Of a stretch of DNA of 64,000 nucleotides, positions 21,546-32,700 are shown one piece after another. This stretch comes from Phymatolithon calcareum (lineage: Eukaryota; Rhodophyta; Florideophyceae; Hapalidiales): assembly GCA_977006965.1 (NCBI GenBank), contig OZ345376.1, forward strand, positions 2,170,001 to 2,234,000, written 5' to 3'. Position 1 is the stretch's first letter, and every line of letters begins with the position of its first letter. The notes below the pieces were generated by a model, which was not told the DNA's origin, searched no databases, and saw only the letters and a list, made by a program, of their open reading frames with translations. Position numbers and translations under genes: made by a program.

Positions 21546-21958
21546 TATTTGATGATTTTATTTTGAGAGCTCCCAAAGCCTCACCATGGAGTAACGGGGC
21601 AGCTCTTGCGGTAATCTCTACGCTAAAATCCTCTGGCTACTCAAAACGTTCTTGATTCGTACTTCTCTCCTAACAAGAGCTCCTGTGAGTCTCTTGCACT
21701 CAAACTCAATTTCTGCACTCATCTTCGAGTACGTTGTAAGGCGACTAGTTCGATCACCGCGGTGATCCCGCAGTAGGCACCCAATACTGATTTCCTCCAA
21801 AAGGGTGCTCGGTTGAATATCAACCTTAGGCACCTTAAACGTGTTGTTCTTTCTCCTATGTAAAGGATCCCTGGTAGCTTGCCTTCAGTAGGAATCTTCA
21901 TTAATCTTCCTTCTTCTTCCCTTTCCCATACCTTAATTGTTTCTTCTCTCCTCCTCTA
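21546..21958 (-). pseudogene. Coiled-coil family M, copy 3, truncated by a palindromic element
   Basis: Keeps only the C-terminal part of the family (LPGILYIGERTTRLRCLRLIFNRAPFW at 21901-21719, then a shifted frame to 21618) and the shared downstream sequence TTTGATGATTTTATTTTGAG. Homology to copy 1 ends at CTCCTCT, exactly where the palindromic piggyBac structure begins. Confidence 0.6.
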
Positions 21959-22370
21959 GTGTCTATGTGACGAACACCCTCCATTGAGGGAATTTCCCTC
22001 AATTGAGGGTGGATTTAAAAGCTCAAAAATGTTTGTAAAAAGAAAGCGGAACAGTTTTTTAGCGCCAGATTCGGAAAGCTGACCTTTTGTTCTTGGTGTG
22101 TAGTACCCCTTTTACTACCTTAAAACCGCGTCGTTCGCCGGTAGGAACGAAAATCTGTTGGTCACTCAGAAAAAACACATCTGCCATGCCTCGAGAAAAA
22201 GACCCGCGCCGAGTAGTCGGTGCAGCCGTACACACCAAAGCAACATCATTGACAAGTCTCGAAGAGTGCTGCAGACTATACGGAGCGTATTAAAAGTCAA
22301 AAAAAGTGAACGGCACTGTTCAAGAGGTGAACGTTGATGAAATCAGGGTTGCTCGAGCACGTCACTTCGC

Positions 22371-23600
22371 TTGAAATGGGTCCTTGTTCAGAAACCAATC
22401 GAGAAGACTAAGATTAAGACTATCAATATTGTTAACGTCAAGGCAGGGAAGGCTGACGAAGGCGCTCATTCCTCTCGAATGTTTGTATCGAGTCCCAGGA
22501 GGCAAAATTCTGTACCTCGAACGCCGGCTTACAGTACTCGCGGTCGAATATCTTCTTCGCCAAACGCCGAGTTCCCCGTTCAGTATGAACCATACTCTCG
22601 ACAGAAGGCAACACAAACCTACCGTACATTCAACAGGAGCTCTGAACGCCCTCTTGCGGGCTCTCTCGCCTACAACCTGCATGGTTCTTGGGAAAATAAT
22701 CGCAAGAGGAGCTTGATATCATTGCACGAGACTGTGCGCAGAGTATATTTGCTCATGAAGTGCCACGGTTCGAGCGCCAAGTTCTATGTCCAGTTGGGGG
22801 AAGGATTCCCCGTCAGTTCTGGAAAGTTCGCACTATAAACAGAGAAGTTATATCCGAGAATGGTGGCATCGGGTTCCACACACCGTACGATTCTTTCATG
22901 ACGATGTTTCGCCGAGTGCACCTGCGAACAATTCTTGCTTTGGCATCCGCTAAGCTGAAACGAATAGGAACAATGGAAGCTAAGATATTCGGAATACTCG
23001 TCCTCATGAGTTGGGCGCAAAGAGATTTATGGAAGTCTTCCATGGGGAACAAGAATATCCTCGCTCCTTCATTTTCAAACAGTGGGATGACCACAGCCAG
23101 GTTCTCCGAGTACCTCCGGCGCGTCACATTCACCGTGTAACCAAGTGAACAAGGCACTATGTTGTCCGTACAGTATCGGTAGGCGCTCTTTCAGGATTTT
23201 GTCGATGCTATTAATGATCACAAAAAGCCCACTGTGTTTCTGTTAGACCTGGTTTGTTTTGAAAAGTTCATATCTCTTTGGCATGGCAACGGAGGCCATT
23301 GGATTGAAAATGGCCTCCTTCAGTACATCGTCATCCACCGTAAACCAGAGAAATGTTACGAGTTACAGAATTGCAGCCTAAGGAAGACGTGAGATAATGC
23401 TACATCTTGAGCTGGGGACCACGGCAGAGGGCGAGAAGCAAAACGGTTTAGAAGGTGAAACTGCCCATAATACAGTTGTACTGCGTCGTCTTGTGGTCCC
23501 ATACTCTGGTACAAGGCGCCATGTGCTCTCGGATTCATTTTGCCTCGCGCAATATTCATCGATATTCTTTGCTCCAAGGGCGGTTTTGAAACCCACTTAA
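22371..23600 (+). pseudogene. piggyBac-like transposase (DDE_Tnp_1_7), left arm
   Basis: The pieces in order are MKWVLVQKPIEKTKIKT (22371), KIFGILVLMSW...RFSEYLRRVTF (22980-23140), DFVDAINDHKKPTV (23193), GGHWIENGLLQYI.IHRKPE (23290-23355) and HNTVVLRRLVVPYSGTRRH (23465-23525). The order and motifs match the piggyBac-derived transposase family. Stops at about 23138 and 23170 and several frameshifts disable it. In the CVDES-type motif carrying a catalytic Asp, this copy reads CFEKF. Confidence 0.65.
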
Positions 23601-24365
23601 CTCCCCCGAAGATAGAAAGTAAGCCACAAGTGGCATGATGACTACTTTAGCGGTTCAAAACAACTGCAGAGTCTGACAAGTCAAGGAATTAACCCTCGTG
23701 TTCTCATCATGTTATGGATTTGCTGGCGCCGCAATCAACATATGTGGCACTTCAACTGGTAGAAACTGTTTTCCTAAGCATGTTGAACATATCCATGAGC
23801 TTGATGCGTTTGATGAGCCTAATAATGAGTAGCTTTCGTTGGCAAAAAATAAATGATTCTCATTCCCTCAATTGAGGGAAGAGATTCATTTAATTTTTTG
23901 CTCATGAAAGCTTCTCGCTATCAAGCGCATCAACAACGCCAAGCTCATAGATGTCTTCAGCATGCTTAGTGAAGCAGTTCCTAACAGTAGAAATGTCGCA
24001 AATGTATATTGTGGCACTATCAAGCGTATTACATTGTGAGAACACTATGGTCGAGGTCTTGCATTTTCAAACTCTGCAGTTGTTTTGCACAACAAAAGTA
24101 GTCATCATGACCTCTGAAAGTATCCTTTTACTTTCTTAGGGGTAGCATGGCGTCCAACACTGCTCTCGAATGCAAATGTACGCTCTGGCGCAACTGAACG
24201 TCGACAAGTAATGCGCGTGTCATATGCTATCGATGAGTTGCTCTCCCGGCACTTCACAAAACCTTCACTGCGTCATGTGCTGCTGACACTCTGCATGGTC
24301 ACCAGAGAATAACAGCTAGCTAACAGCCTAGAAAATCGCCAGAAGAGTTAGATGGCCCCTATGAA

Positions 24366-25400
24366 CTATAGGCGCACTTGTTGAATCTCTGCAGAGTCAG
24401 CACTCACTAAGTATGAATCCACACATGCAATGCGCCTTATACCGTCATACGCGGCCATAAGACAGCACAGAACTGCCATTCCGTAGGCCATTTCGCCTTC
24501 AAAATGTCTTTGACACAGTGTGCATTCTGTGGTCATTCGTGGGATCGACATAATCTTGACCGAGGTGACCAGCGGTACTGCGCAGCGTACATGTCCCCTA
24601 ATTCACTTGATTTCACTCTGAATGAAATCAGCCAGAGGTATTCTGCCACCGGCATCCCTGTTTTGGAAGAAGAAGGGCCGGGGAGACACTTCTTCGGCCT
24701 GGTAGACCTCCAGAAAGCGCTCTCAGCGCCGAACTCAACTCTCGCCATGAGGACGAGTATTTCGAAAAACTTAATAGGCTCTGTCACTGTAGTCTCTTTT
24801 CGCCCCTTCTTCTCAGCTTAGCGGACGTCCAAGCAGCAAGTTTTCGAAGGTAACTTGAGGAAACATCGTCACCACGCAATCGCACTTCGAATGAAGTCCA
24901 ATACCACAATTCTCGGATACGAAGTCTCTGTTTAGAGTGCGAAATCGTCTCTAAAACGGACATAGAACTTCCGCTTGTACCTTGGAACCCAATGAGAGCA
25001 CGTATTCGGCTCGCGGTCGGGCGTGATGAAATCAAGTTCCCGGTGTGATGTTTGGTCTCAAGGGCCCCGTAAGACTTAGGCGAGAGTGCTCGGAAGAGGG
25101 CGTTTAGAACTTCTGAAGGTTTATCGAAGCTTGTATGCCCTTCTGAGGAGCATGTGATCTCGACTGTAGACGATAAACAGGCGCTTCGCGATGAAGATCG
25201 GCAAGGATGAACACTGTAAGCAGGCCTGGGCTATACCGCGCTTTTGCCGTTGTTGGCTCGGTTCATGCTTTTCAGCGTCTGTAATGTCATCGACAGCGTT
25301 CTCTGCTTTGACGTTGACAATGAGGACTGTCTTAATCTTAGTCATCTTCAATGGATGACGAATCAGAACCCATTTCATGCGTTGTGACATGCTCGCGCGA
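24366..25400 (-). pseudogene. piggyBac-like transposase, right arm
   Basis: Minus-strand pieces mirror the left arm: MKWVLIRHPLKMTKIKT near 25385, KFFEILVLMARVEFG...VAEYLWLISF near 24775-24620, and YGMAVLCCLMAAYDGIRRIACVDSY near 24495-24400. It is degraded like its partner but keeps the Asp of CVDSY. It is too diverged from the left arm for a very recent inverted duplication. Confidence 0.6.
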
Positions 25401-25777
25401 CCATTGATTTTTTCCCCGAGTACATTCTGAACCATACTACTCACCTTTTTGACTTCGAAATGGCTCCTCATAGTCTGGAGCACTCTGCTAGACCGCCTAC
25501 AGATGCTGCCTTGGTGTGTACTGATGTACCGACCGCGCGCGGCCGGTGCTTTTCTCCTGGAATGGCAGGTCTGGAACTTCTGAGTGACCAACTTATTTTC
25601 GTTTCTAGCACCGAACTAAGCGAATTTAAGGTAGTAGTGTGGATACTCCTCGCACAGAAGATGAGCCAGGCATTACGAATATGGCATGAGCGATCTGCTT
25701 CGCCTTCGTTTTATAGATTTTTTCGAGCCTTCAAATCGCCCCTCAATTGAGAGGGTTCGTAAAATAGACACTAGAGG

Positions 25778-26477
25778 TTGTTGAAGCGTATGTCTAGTAG
25801 GCATGCATCACCTTCCCTGGATTCATCATATCCAGGTTTACAAGAAACAATCATCAGTATAATAGCAAACAAAGTCCAAATCGCGAGACCTTACACAACG
25901 CACAATGCATTGTCTGGTGATTAGGTCATTCTCTGGTCATCGTCTCATCGCTGCCAATTCTTTTGCTTTGATGCTGCTTTTTGAAGGCTTTGTTCTTCAG
26001 AGAAGCCAGATGGACTTTACATAGTATAGTTCCTTGAATAAGTCCACAGATGTCCTGTACTGTATACCTTGCCTACCTTCAATTAGTGCAAACAAGTTGT
26101 TCTCGCTTTCTACACCCGATTCCAGATAGGGCTCTCCTCTTCCTAGGAAATAGGGAGTTCGGTGTTCGATTCTCGAGATAATGGCTAGGTTTTGATATGA
26201 TTCCTATAATTCCGACAGCAGCGCTTCCAGGCACTTTAATCGCGACAACAGCAAGTGCCCAACCGAGCGATGTAAGATAACTGGAAAGCCTTGTAAGAGG
26301 TGAATGTTTCGCTCAGATGCCCACCGTAGTGGTGATTTGGAATTTCTCTGGACTTGGAGTAAGCACAATCCAAAAACCGAGTACAAAAGGATTGAAATGA
26401 ACGTTGGCGGTACGTTTCAATATGCCAATCGGGTGCAGGATCGGATGTTCTGATTCCTACGAAAACTTACTGTTCAC
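25778..26477. other. Intergenic, no supported gene
   Basis: Separates the piggyBac palindrome from the decayed 3' end of the TPR gene. No open frame with a family signature, no tRNA and no clear repeat is visible. Confidence 0.5.
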
Positions 26478-26479
26478 TT

Positions 26480-26757
26480 AAAAGGCAGGTTCTCCAACAC
26501 CTAGAATTGGCCAACTTTCGCGGCAGAACACCTCCGCCTCCTCCAAAACGTCTTTAGATACCATCACGCCGCCCATCTGGTGCAGCGACGCTGCGACACC
26601 AGGGAGCACGGCATGTTCTCCATGGACAGCAGGCTGCATTAGCAGGCTTTCGCGATACAGTTCCTCAGCATCCCATAGAACGCATTTAGTTTCCATCACC
26701 CAGATAAGATTTCTTAGCGAAACAGCAATATCTCAATGCACGCCACAGGCTTTCGCG
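26480..26757 (-). pseudogene. Decayed TPR units downstream of the NLR stop
   Basis: The minus-strand frame 26699-26478 continues the repeat pattern (DAEELYRESLLM.PAVHGEHAV, VAASLHQMGGVM, LEEAEVFCRES). It is out of frame with the main gene and preceded by a deletion within a unit. These are two former repeats cut off when a Tyr codon became TAA at 26758-26760. They are clearly more diverged than the repeats of the live array. Confidence 0.75.
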
Positions 26758-29700
26758 TTACACTTCCTCCGCCTCTTCCAAAACGCCTTTACCTTTCATC
26801 ACTCCGCCCAGATTGTGGAGCGAGACCGCGATATCTGGATGTACAGCATCGGCACGATTCATTCGCAGGCTTTCGCAATAAAGCTGCTCCGCCTCGTCAA
26901 AAACGCCTTTACCTTCCATCACTCCGCCCAGCTGGTTCAGCGACGCCGCGATACTTGCATGTACAGCATCTTCTCCATGGACGGTACGCTTCATTCGCAG
27001 GCTTTCGCGATAAAGCTGCTCCGCCTCGTCCAAATCGCCTTTACCTTCCATCACTCCGCCCAGATTGTGGAGCGACGCGGCGATATCTGGATGTACAGCA
27101 TCTTCTCCATGGACGGCACGATTCATTCGCAGGCTTTCGCGATAAAGCTGCTCCGCCTCGTCCAAATCGCCTTTACCTTCCATCACTCCGCCCAGCTGGT
27201 TCAGCGACGCCGCGATACTTGGATGTACAGCATCTTCTCCATGGACGGCACGATTCATTCGCAGGCTTTCGCGATAAAGCTGCTCCGCCTCGTCCAAAAC
27301 GACTTTACCTTTCATCACTCCGACCAGATTGTGGAGCGACGCCGCGATTTCTGGATGTACAGCATCTCCTCCATGGACGGCACGATTCATTCGCAGGCTT
27401 TCGCGATAAAGCTGCTCCGCCTCGTCCAAAACGCCTTTACCTTTCATCACTCCGCCCAGCTGGTTCAGCGAAACCGCGATACTTGGATGTACAGCATCTT
27501 CTCCATGGACGGCACGCTTCATTCGCAGGCTTTCGCGATAAAGCTGCTCCGCCTCGTCCAAAACGCCTTTACCTTTCATCACTGCGCCCAGATTGTGGAG
27601 CGAAACCGCGATACTTGGATGTACAGCATCTTCTCCATGGACGGCACGCTTCATTCGCAGGCTTTCGCGATAAAGCTGCTCCGCCTCGTCCAAATCGCCT
27701 TTACCTTCCATCACTCCGCCCAGATTGTGGAGCGACGCCGCGATACTTGGATGTACAGCATCTCCTCCATGGACGGCACGCTTCATTCGCAGGCTTTCGC
27801 GATAAAGCTGCTCCGCCTCGTCCAAAACGCCTTTACCTTCCATCACTCCGCCCAGATTGTGGAGCGACGTCGCGATTTCTGGATGTACAGCATCTTCTCC
27901 ATGGACGGCACGCATCATTCGCAGGCTTTTGCGATAAAGCTGCTCCGCCTCGTCCGAAACGCCTTTACCTTCCATCACTCCGCCCAACTGGTTCAGCGAC
28001 GCCGCGATATCTGGATGTACAGCATCTTCTCCATGGACGGCACGATTCATTCGCAGGCTTTCGCGATAAAGCTGCTCCGCCTCGTCCAAAACGCCTTTAC
28101 CTTTCATCACTCCGCCCAGCTGGTTCAGCGACGCCACGATACTTGGATGTACAGCATCTCCTCCATGGACGGCACGCTTCATTCGCAGGCTTTCGCGATA
28201 AAGCTGCTCCGCCTCGTCCAAAACGCCTTTACCTTTCATCACTCCGCCCAGATTGTGGAGCGACGCCGCGATACTTGAATGTACAGCATCTCCTCCATGG
28301 ACGGCACGCTTCATTCGCAGGCTTTCGCGATAAAGCTGCTCCGCCTCGTCCAAATCGCCTTTACCTTCCATCACTCCGCCCAGCTGGTTCAGCGAAACTG
28401 CGATACTTGGATGTACAGCATCTTCTCCATGGACGGCACGCTTCATTCGCAGGCTTTCGCGATAAAGCTGCTCCGCCTCGTCCAAAACGCCTTTACCTTC
28501 CATCACTCCGCCCAACTGGTTCAGCGACGCGGCGATATCTGGATGTACAGCATCTTCTCCATGGACGGCACGATTCATTCGCAGGCTTTCGCGATAAAGC
28601 TGCTCCGCCTCGTCCAAATCGCCTTTACCTTCCATCACTCCGCCCAGCTGGTTCAGCGACGCCGCGATACTTGGATGTACAGCATCTTCTCCATGGACGG
28701 CACGATTCATTCGCAGGCTTTCGAGATAAATCTGCTCCGCCTCGTCCAAAACGCCTTTACCTTCCATCACTCCGCCCAGATTGTGGAGCGACGCGGCGAT
28801 ATCTGGATGTACAGCATCTCCTCCATGGACGGCACGATTCATTCGCAGGCTTTCGCGATAAAGCTGCTCCGCCTCGTCCAAAACGCCTTTACCTTCCATC
28901 ACTCCGCCCAGCTGGTTCAGCGAAACTGCGATACTTGGATGTACAGCATCTTCTCCATGGACGGCACGATTCATTCGCAGGCTTTCGCGATAAAGCTGCT
29001 CCGCCTCGTCCAAAACGCCTTTACCTTCCATCACTCCGCCCAGCTGGTTCAGCGACGCCGCGATACTTGGATGTACAGCATCTTCTCCATGGACGGCATG
29101 CTTCATTCGCAGGCTTTCGCGATAAAGCTGCTCCGCCTCGTCCAAAACGATTTTACCTTTCATCACTCCGCCCAGATTGTGGAGCGACGTCGCGATTTCT
29201 GGATGTACAGCATCTCCTCCATGGACGGCACGATTCATTCGCAGGCTTTCGCGATAAAGCTGCTCCGCCTCGTCCAAAACGCCTTTACCTTTCATCACTC
29301 CGCCCAGATTGTGGAGCGACGCCGCGATTTCTGGATGTACAGCATCTCCTCCATGGACGGCACGATTCATTCGCAGGCTTTCGCGATAAAGCTGCTCCGC
29401 CTCGTCCAAAACGCCTTTACCTTCCATCACTCCGCCCAGCTGGTTCAGCGACGCCGCGATACTTGGATGTACAGCATCTCCTCCATGGACGGCACGCTTC
29501 ATTCGCAGGCTTTCGCGATAAAGCTGCTCCGCCTCGTCCAAAACGCCTTTACCTTCCATCACTCCGCCCAGATTGTGGAGCGACGTCGCGATTTCTGGAT
29601 GTACAGCATCTCCTCCATGGACGGCACGATTCATTCGCAGGCTTTCGCGATAAAGCTGCTCCGCCTCGTCCAAAACGCCTTTACCTTCCATCACTCCGCC

Positions 29701-32700
29701 CAGCTGGTTCAGCGACGCCGCGATACTTGGATGTACAGCATCTTCTCCATGGACGGCACGATTCATTCGCAGGCTTTCGCGATAAAGCTGCTCCGCCTCG
29801 TCCAAAACGCCTTTACCTTCCATCACTCCGCCCAGATTGTGGAGCGACGCCGCGATACTTGGATGTACAGCATCTCCTCCATGGACGGCACGATTCATTC
29901 GCAGGCTTTCGCGATAAAGCTGCTCCGCCTCGTCCAAAACGCCTTTACCTTCCATCACTCCGCCCAGCTGGTTCAGCGACGCCGCGATACTTGGATGTAC
30001 AGCATCTCCTCCATGGACGGCACGCTTCATTCGCAGGCTTTCGCGATAAAGCTGCTCCGCCTCGTCAAAAACGCCTTTACCTTCCATCACTCCGCCCAGC
30101 TGGTCCAGCGACACCGCGATATCTGGATGTACAGCATCTTCTCCATGGACGGCACGCTCCATTCGCAGGCATTCGCGATAAAGCTGCTCCGCCTCGTCAA
30201 AAACGCCTTTACCTTCCATCACTCCGCCCAGATTGTGGAGCGACGCCGCGATACTTGGATGTACAGCATCTTCTCCATGGACAGCACGATACATTCGCAG
30301 GCTTTCGCGATAAAGCTGCTCCGCCTCGTCCAAAACGCCTTTACCTTCCATCACTCCGCCCAGCTGGTCCAGCGACACCGCGATATCTGGATGTACAGCA
30401 TCTTCTCCATGGACGGCACGATACATTCGCAGGCTTTCGCGATAAAGCTGCTCCGCCTCGTCAAAAACGCCTTTACCTTCCATCACTCCGCCCAGATTGT
30501 GGAGCGACGCCGCGATACTTGGATGTACAGCATCTTCTCCATGGACAGCACGATACATTCGCAGGCTTTCGCAATAAAGCTGCTCCGCCTCGTCCAAAAC
30601 GCCTTTACCTTCCATCACTCCGCCCAGATTGTGGAGCGACGCCGCGATATCTGGATGTACAGCATCTTCTCCATGGACGGCACGCTCCATTCGCAGGCTT
30701 TCGCGATAAAGCTGCTCCGCCTCGTCAAAAACGCCTTTACCTTTCATCACTCCGCCCAGATTGTGGAGCGACGCCGCGATATCTGGATGTACAGCATCTT
30801 CTCCATGGACGGCACGATTCATTCGCAAGCTTTCGCGATAAAGCTGCTCCGCCTCGTCAAAAACGGCTTCATGCTCTTTTATAATAGCAAGACGATGCAG
30901 CACGCTGGCGCATATTGATGACTCTGGATAGAAACATTGACCGTTTTCGCGTTGCCGGAACTGTCGAGGAATACATAGCGCTGACAGCGTATGCCATTTT
31001 TGGCCTTCACTCTGAATCGTACGAAGTGCATTTCGTGCGTCGTTCTCTGAGTCCCTGAATTGCCCAATGTCGTAGCGAGCTCTACTACGAAGAAGGATGT
31101 ATTTGAACCACTTTTCCCGATCTTGCCGTCGCTTTGTTTCCTCAATCGTCCTCACGCACGTGAGCGCGAAAACAAGTTTGGACGCAAGTTCTCGAACGCC
31201 GAGTTTTCTCTCTTCCCAAGATACTAAGGGAAGCACTATGGAACAAAGTTCATCAGCCTCCCTTGCTCGTCCGCTTGAAAGCAACATATCAATCGCAAAA
31301 TTGGCAAGTGGCTCTGATTTGGTTGCAAACATCTCCATTGCAATCCGTCTGCTCACCTGCATCTGCTCTTTCACAACACTCACTGCATGAGGTAGCAGAT
31401 ATTGCATCGTTTCCCCATACACAGCAGGCAAAGAATTGAGATTAAATCCGTCCTCCTCCAGAACCTGTGATACGCACGCATGCACTGCTCGCAGCGCACG
31501 ACCCTGACATGCACGACGCTCTGTCCCCGCATCCGTTCGGACACAAAGTCGAATCATTGTGTGCAGCTTGAAGAATGTATGTCTGGTTGTCCCACTCTCA
31601 TTTTCCATCGACAACAGGGATGCGTCATTCACCAATTCGAGCTTCACAGTGTTGAAATAAGGAAGATTGGAACTTTCACCCATCGACTCATCCCGAGAAC
31701 ATTCCATTACGACGCGCTTCATCAGACGCTCCGGAATGCCTCTGTCACCCAACATTGCAACCGCACCTAGGACGCTTCTCGAAAGCAGGTCCAATTTAGA
31801 CATATTGACTTTCCATGTGGTCCAAATCGCTCTTTGCTCCTCACGTACGCCACATGACTTCATTGCTTTGCGAAAGACTGACGACAAGTCTTCGTTTTTC
31901 CATTGTTTCTTGTACACCTCAGCATATTCGGCAAATGTTATTCCCGCGCTTGCAATGTAGCTCCCAGCCTGTACAAGTGCTAAAGGAAGGCCCGCAAGAC
32001 CATAGATCTCCTTTCCCCCGCCAAGGTCGGCGAGTGCACGATACTCCTCGGGATCTTCATATTTTAGACGTTCCAGAGCCGAGAATATCGCTGTATCGCG
32101 CCTGGCCGTCCTGCTTTCCGCATTCTTGAATTTCAATAGTACACACATGGCGTCCTCCTCCTCTAACGGCGATAACTTCAGCATCTGCTCCTCCGCCAGT
32201 CCAGGCCATAGCATGGGATCCCCCCGTCTTGAGGTCACGATCAGCCATCCGCAATCTCCTTCTGCTAATTTAGCAATCTCTCCGAGAACTTCAGCGGCCT
32301 CTTCGTCGTCGGCGTTGTCCAAACAAAGTATCCAACGACCTTCTAAACTTTCCAGTGCTCGACGTAACGCCGCAATGACCGGTCCAACACTGGATCTGTC
32401 GCTTTCAGGTAAATAAAACCGACCGAGTCGTTGCGCGAAATCTAACACTGACGACAATATTTGAGCCTCGTTGCCTGCCACTGGAACCCAAAACGCACCA
32501 CCAGGTACAAGCCCGTTCCTTCGCGCTAACTCGGCAAAAGACACCATCAGCTGTGTCTTCCCAGCACCTCCATACTGAGTAATAGCGGCGCTTCCAAAGC
32601 GTTGCAATATTTTTTGCAACATCTCTCGTTCCTTGCGACGGCCGACAAAGTATGGTGAGAGACTCGGCATAGGCAAAACATCCTCAGTATAACCACTGCT

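Larger units (their letters stand above)
21959..25777. mobile_element. 3.8-kb palindrome of two dead piggyBac-like elements, tail to tail
   Basis: The outer ends are inverted repeats: left AGTGTCTATGTGACGAAC, right its imperfect reverse complement ending AGACACT at about 25772. The centre is the perfect palindrome TTCCCTCAATTGAGGGAA at 23863-23880. The left arm reads as a piggyBac-type transposase on the plus strand and the right arm on the minus strand. CCCTCAATTGAGGG-like motifs occur at both ends and at the centre. No TTAA target site is apparent. Confidence 0.7.

Noticed and set aside
26760-30880. CRISPR-like array
   Set aside because: Units are contiguous coding repeats of 126 bp with no unique spacers, in a eukaryotic gene.
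26736-30918. Very long plus-strand open frames (1382, 487 and 879 codons) across the TPR array
   Set aside because: The repeat is 126 bp, a multiple of 3, so any frame free of stops in one unit stays open throughout. The minus-strand frame has NB-ARC/TPR homology; these are antisense shadows.
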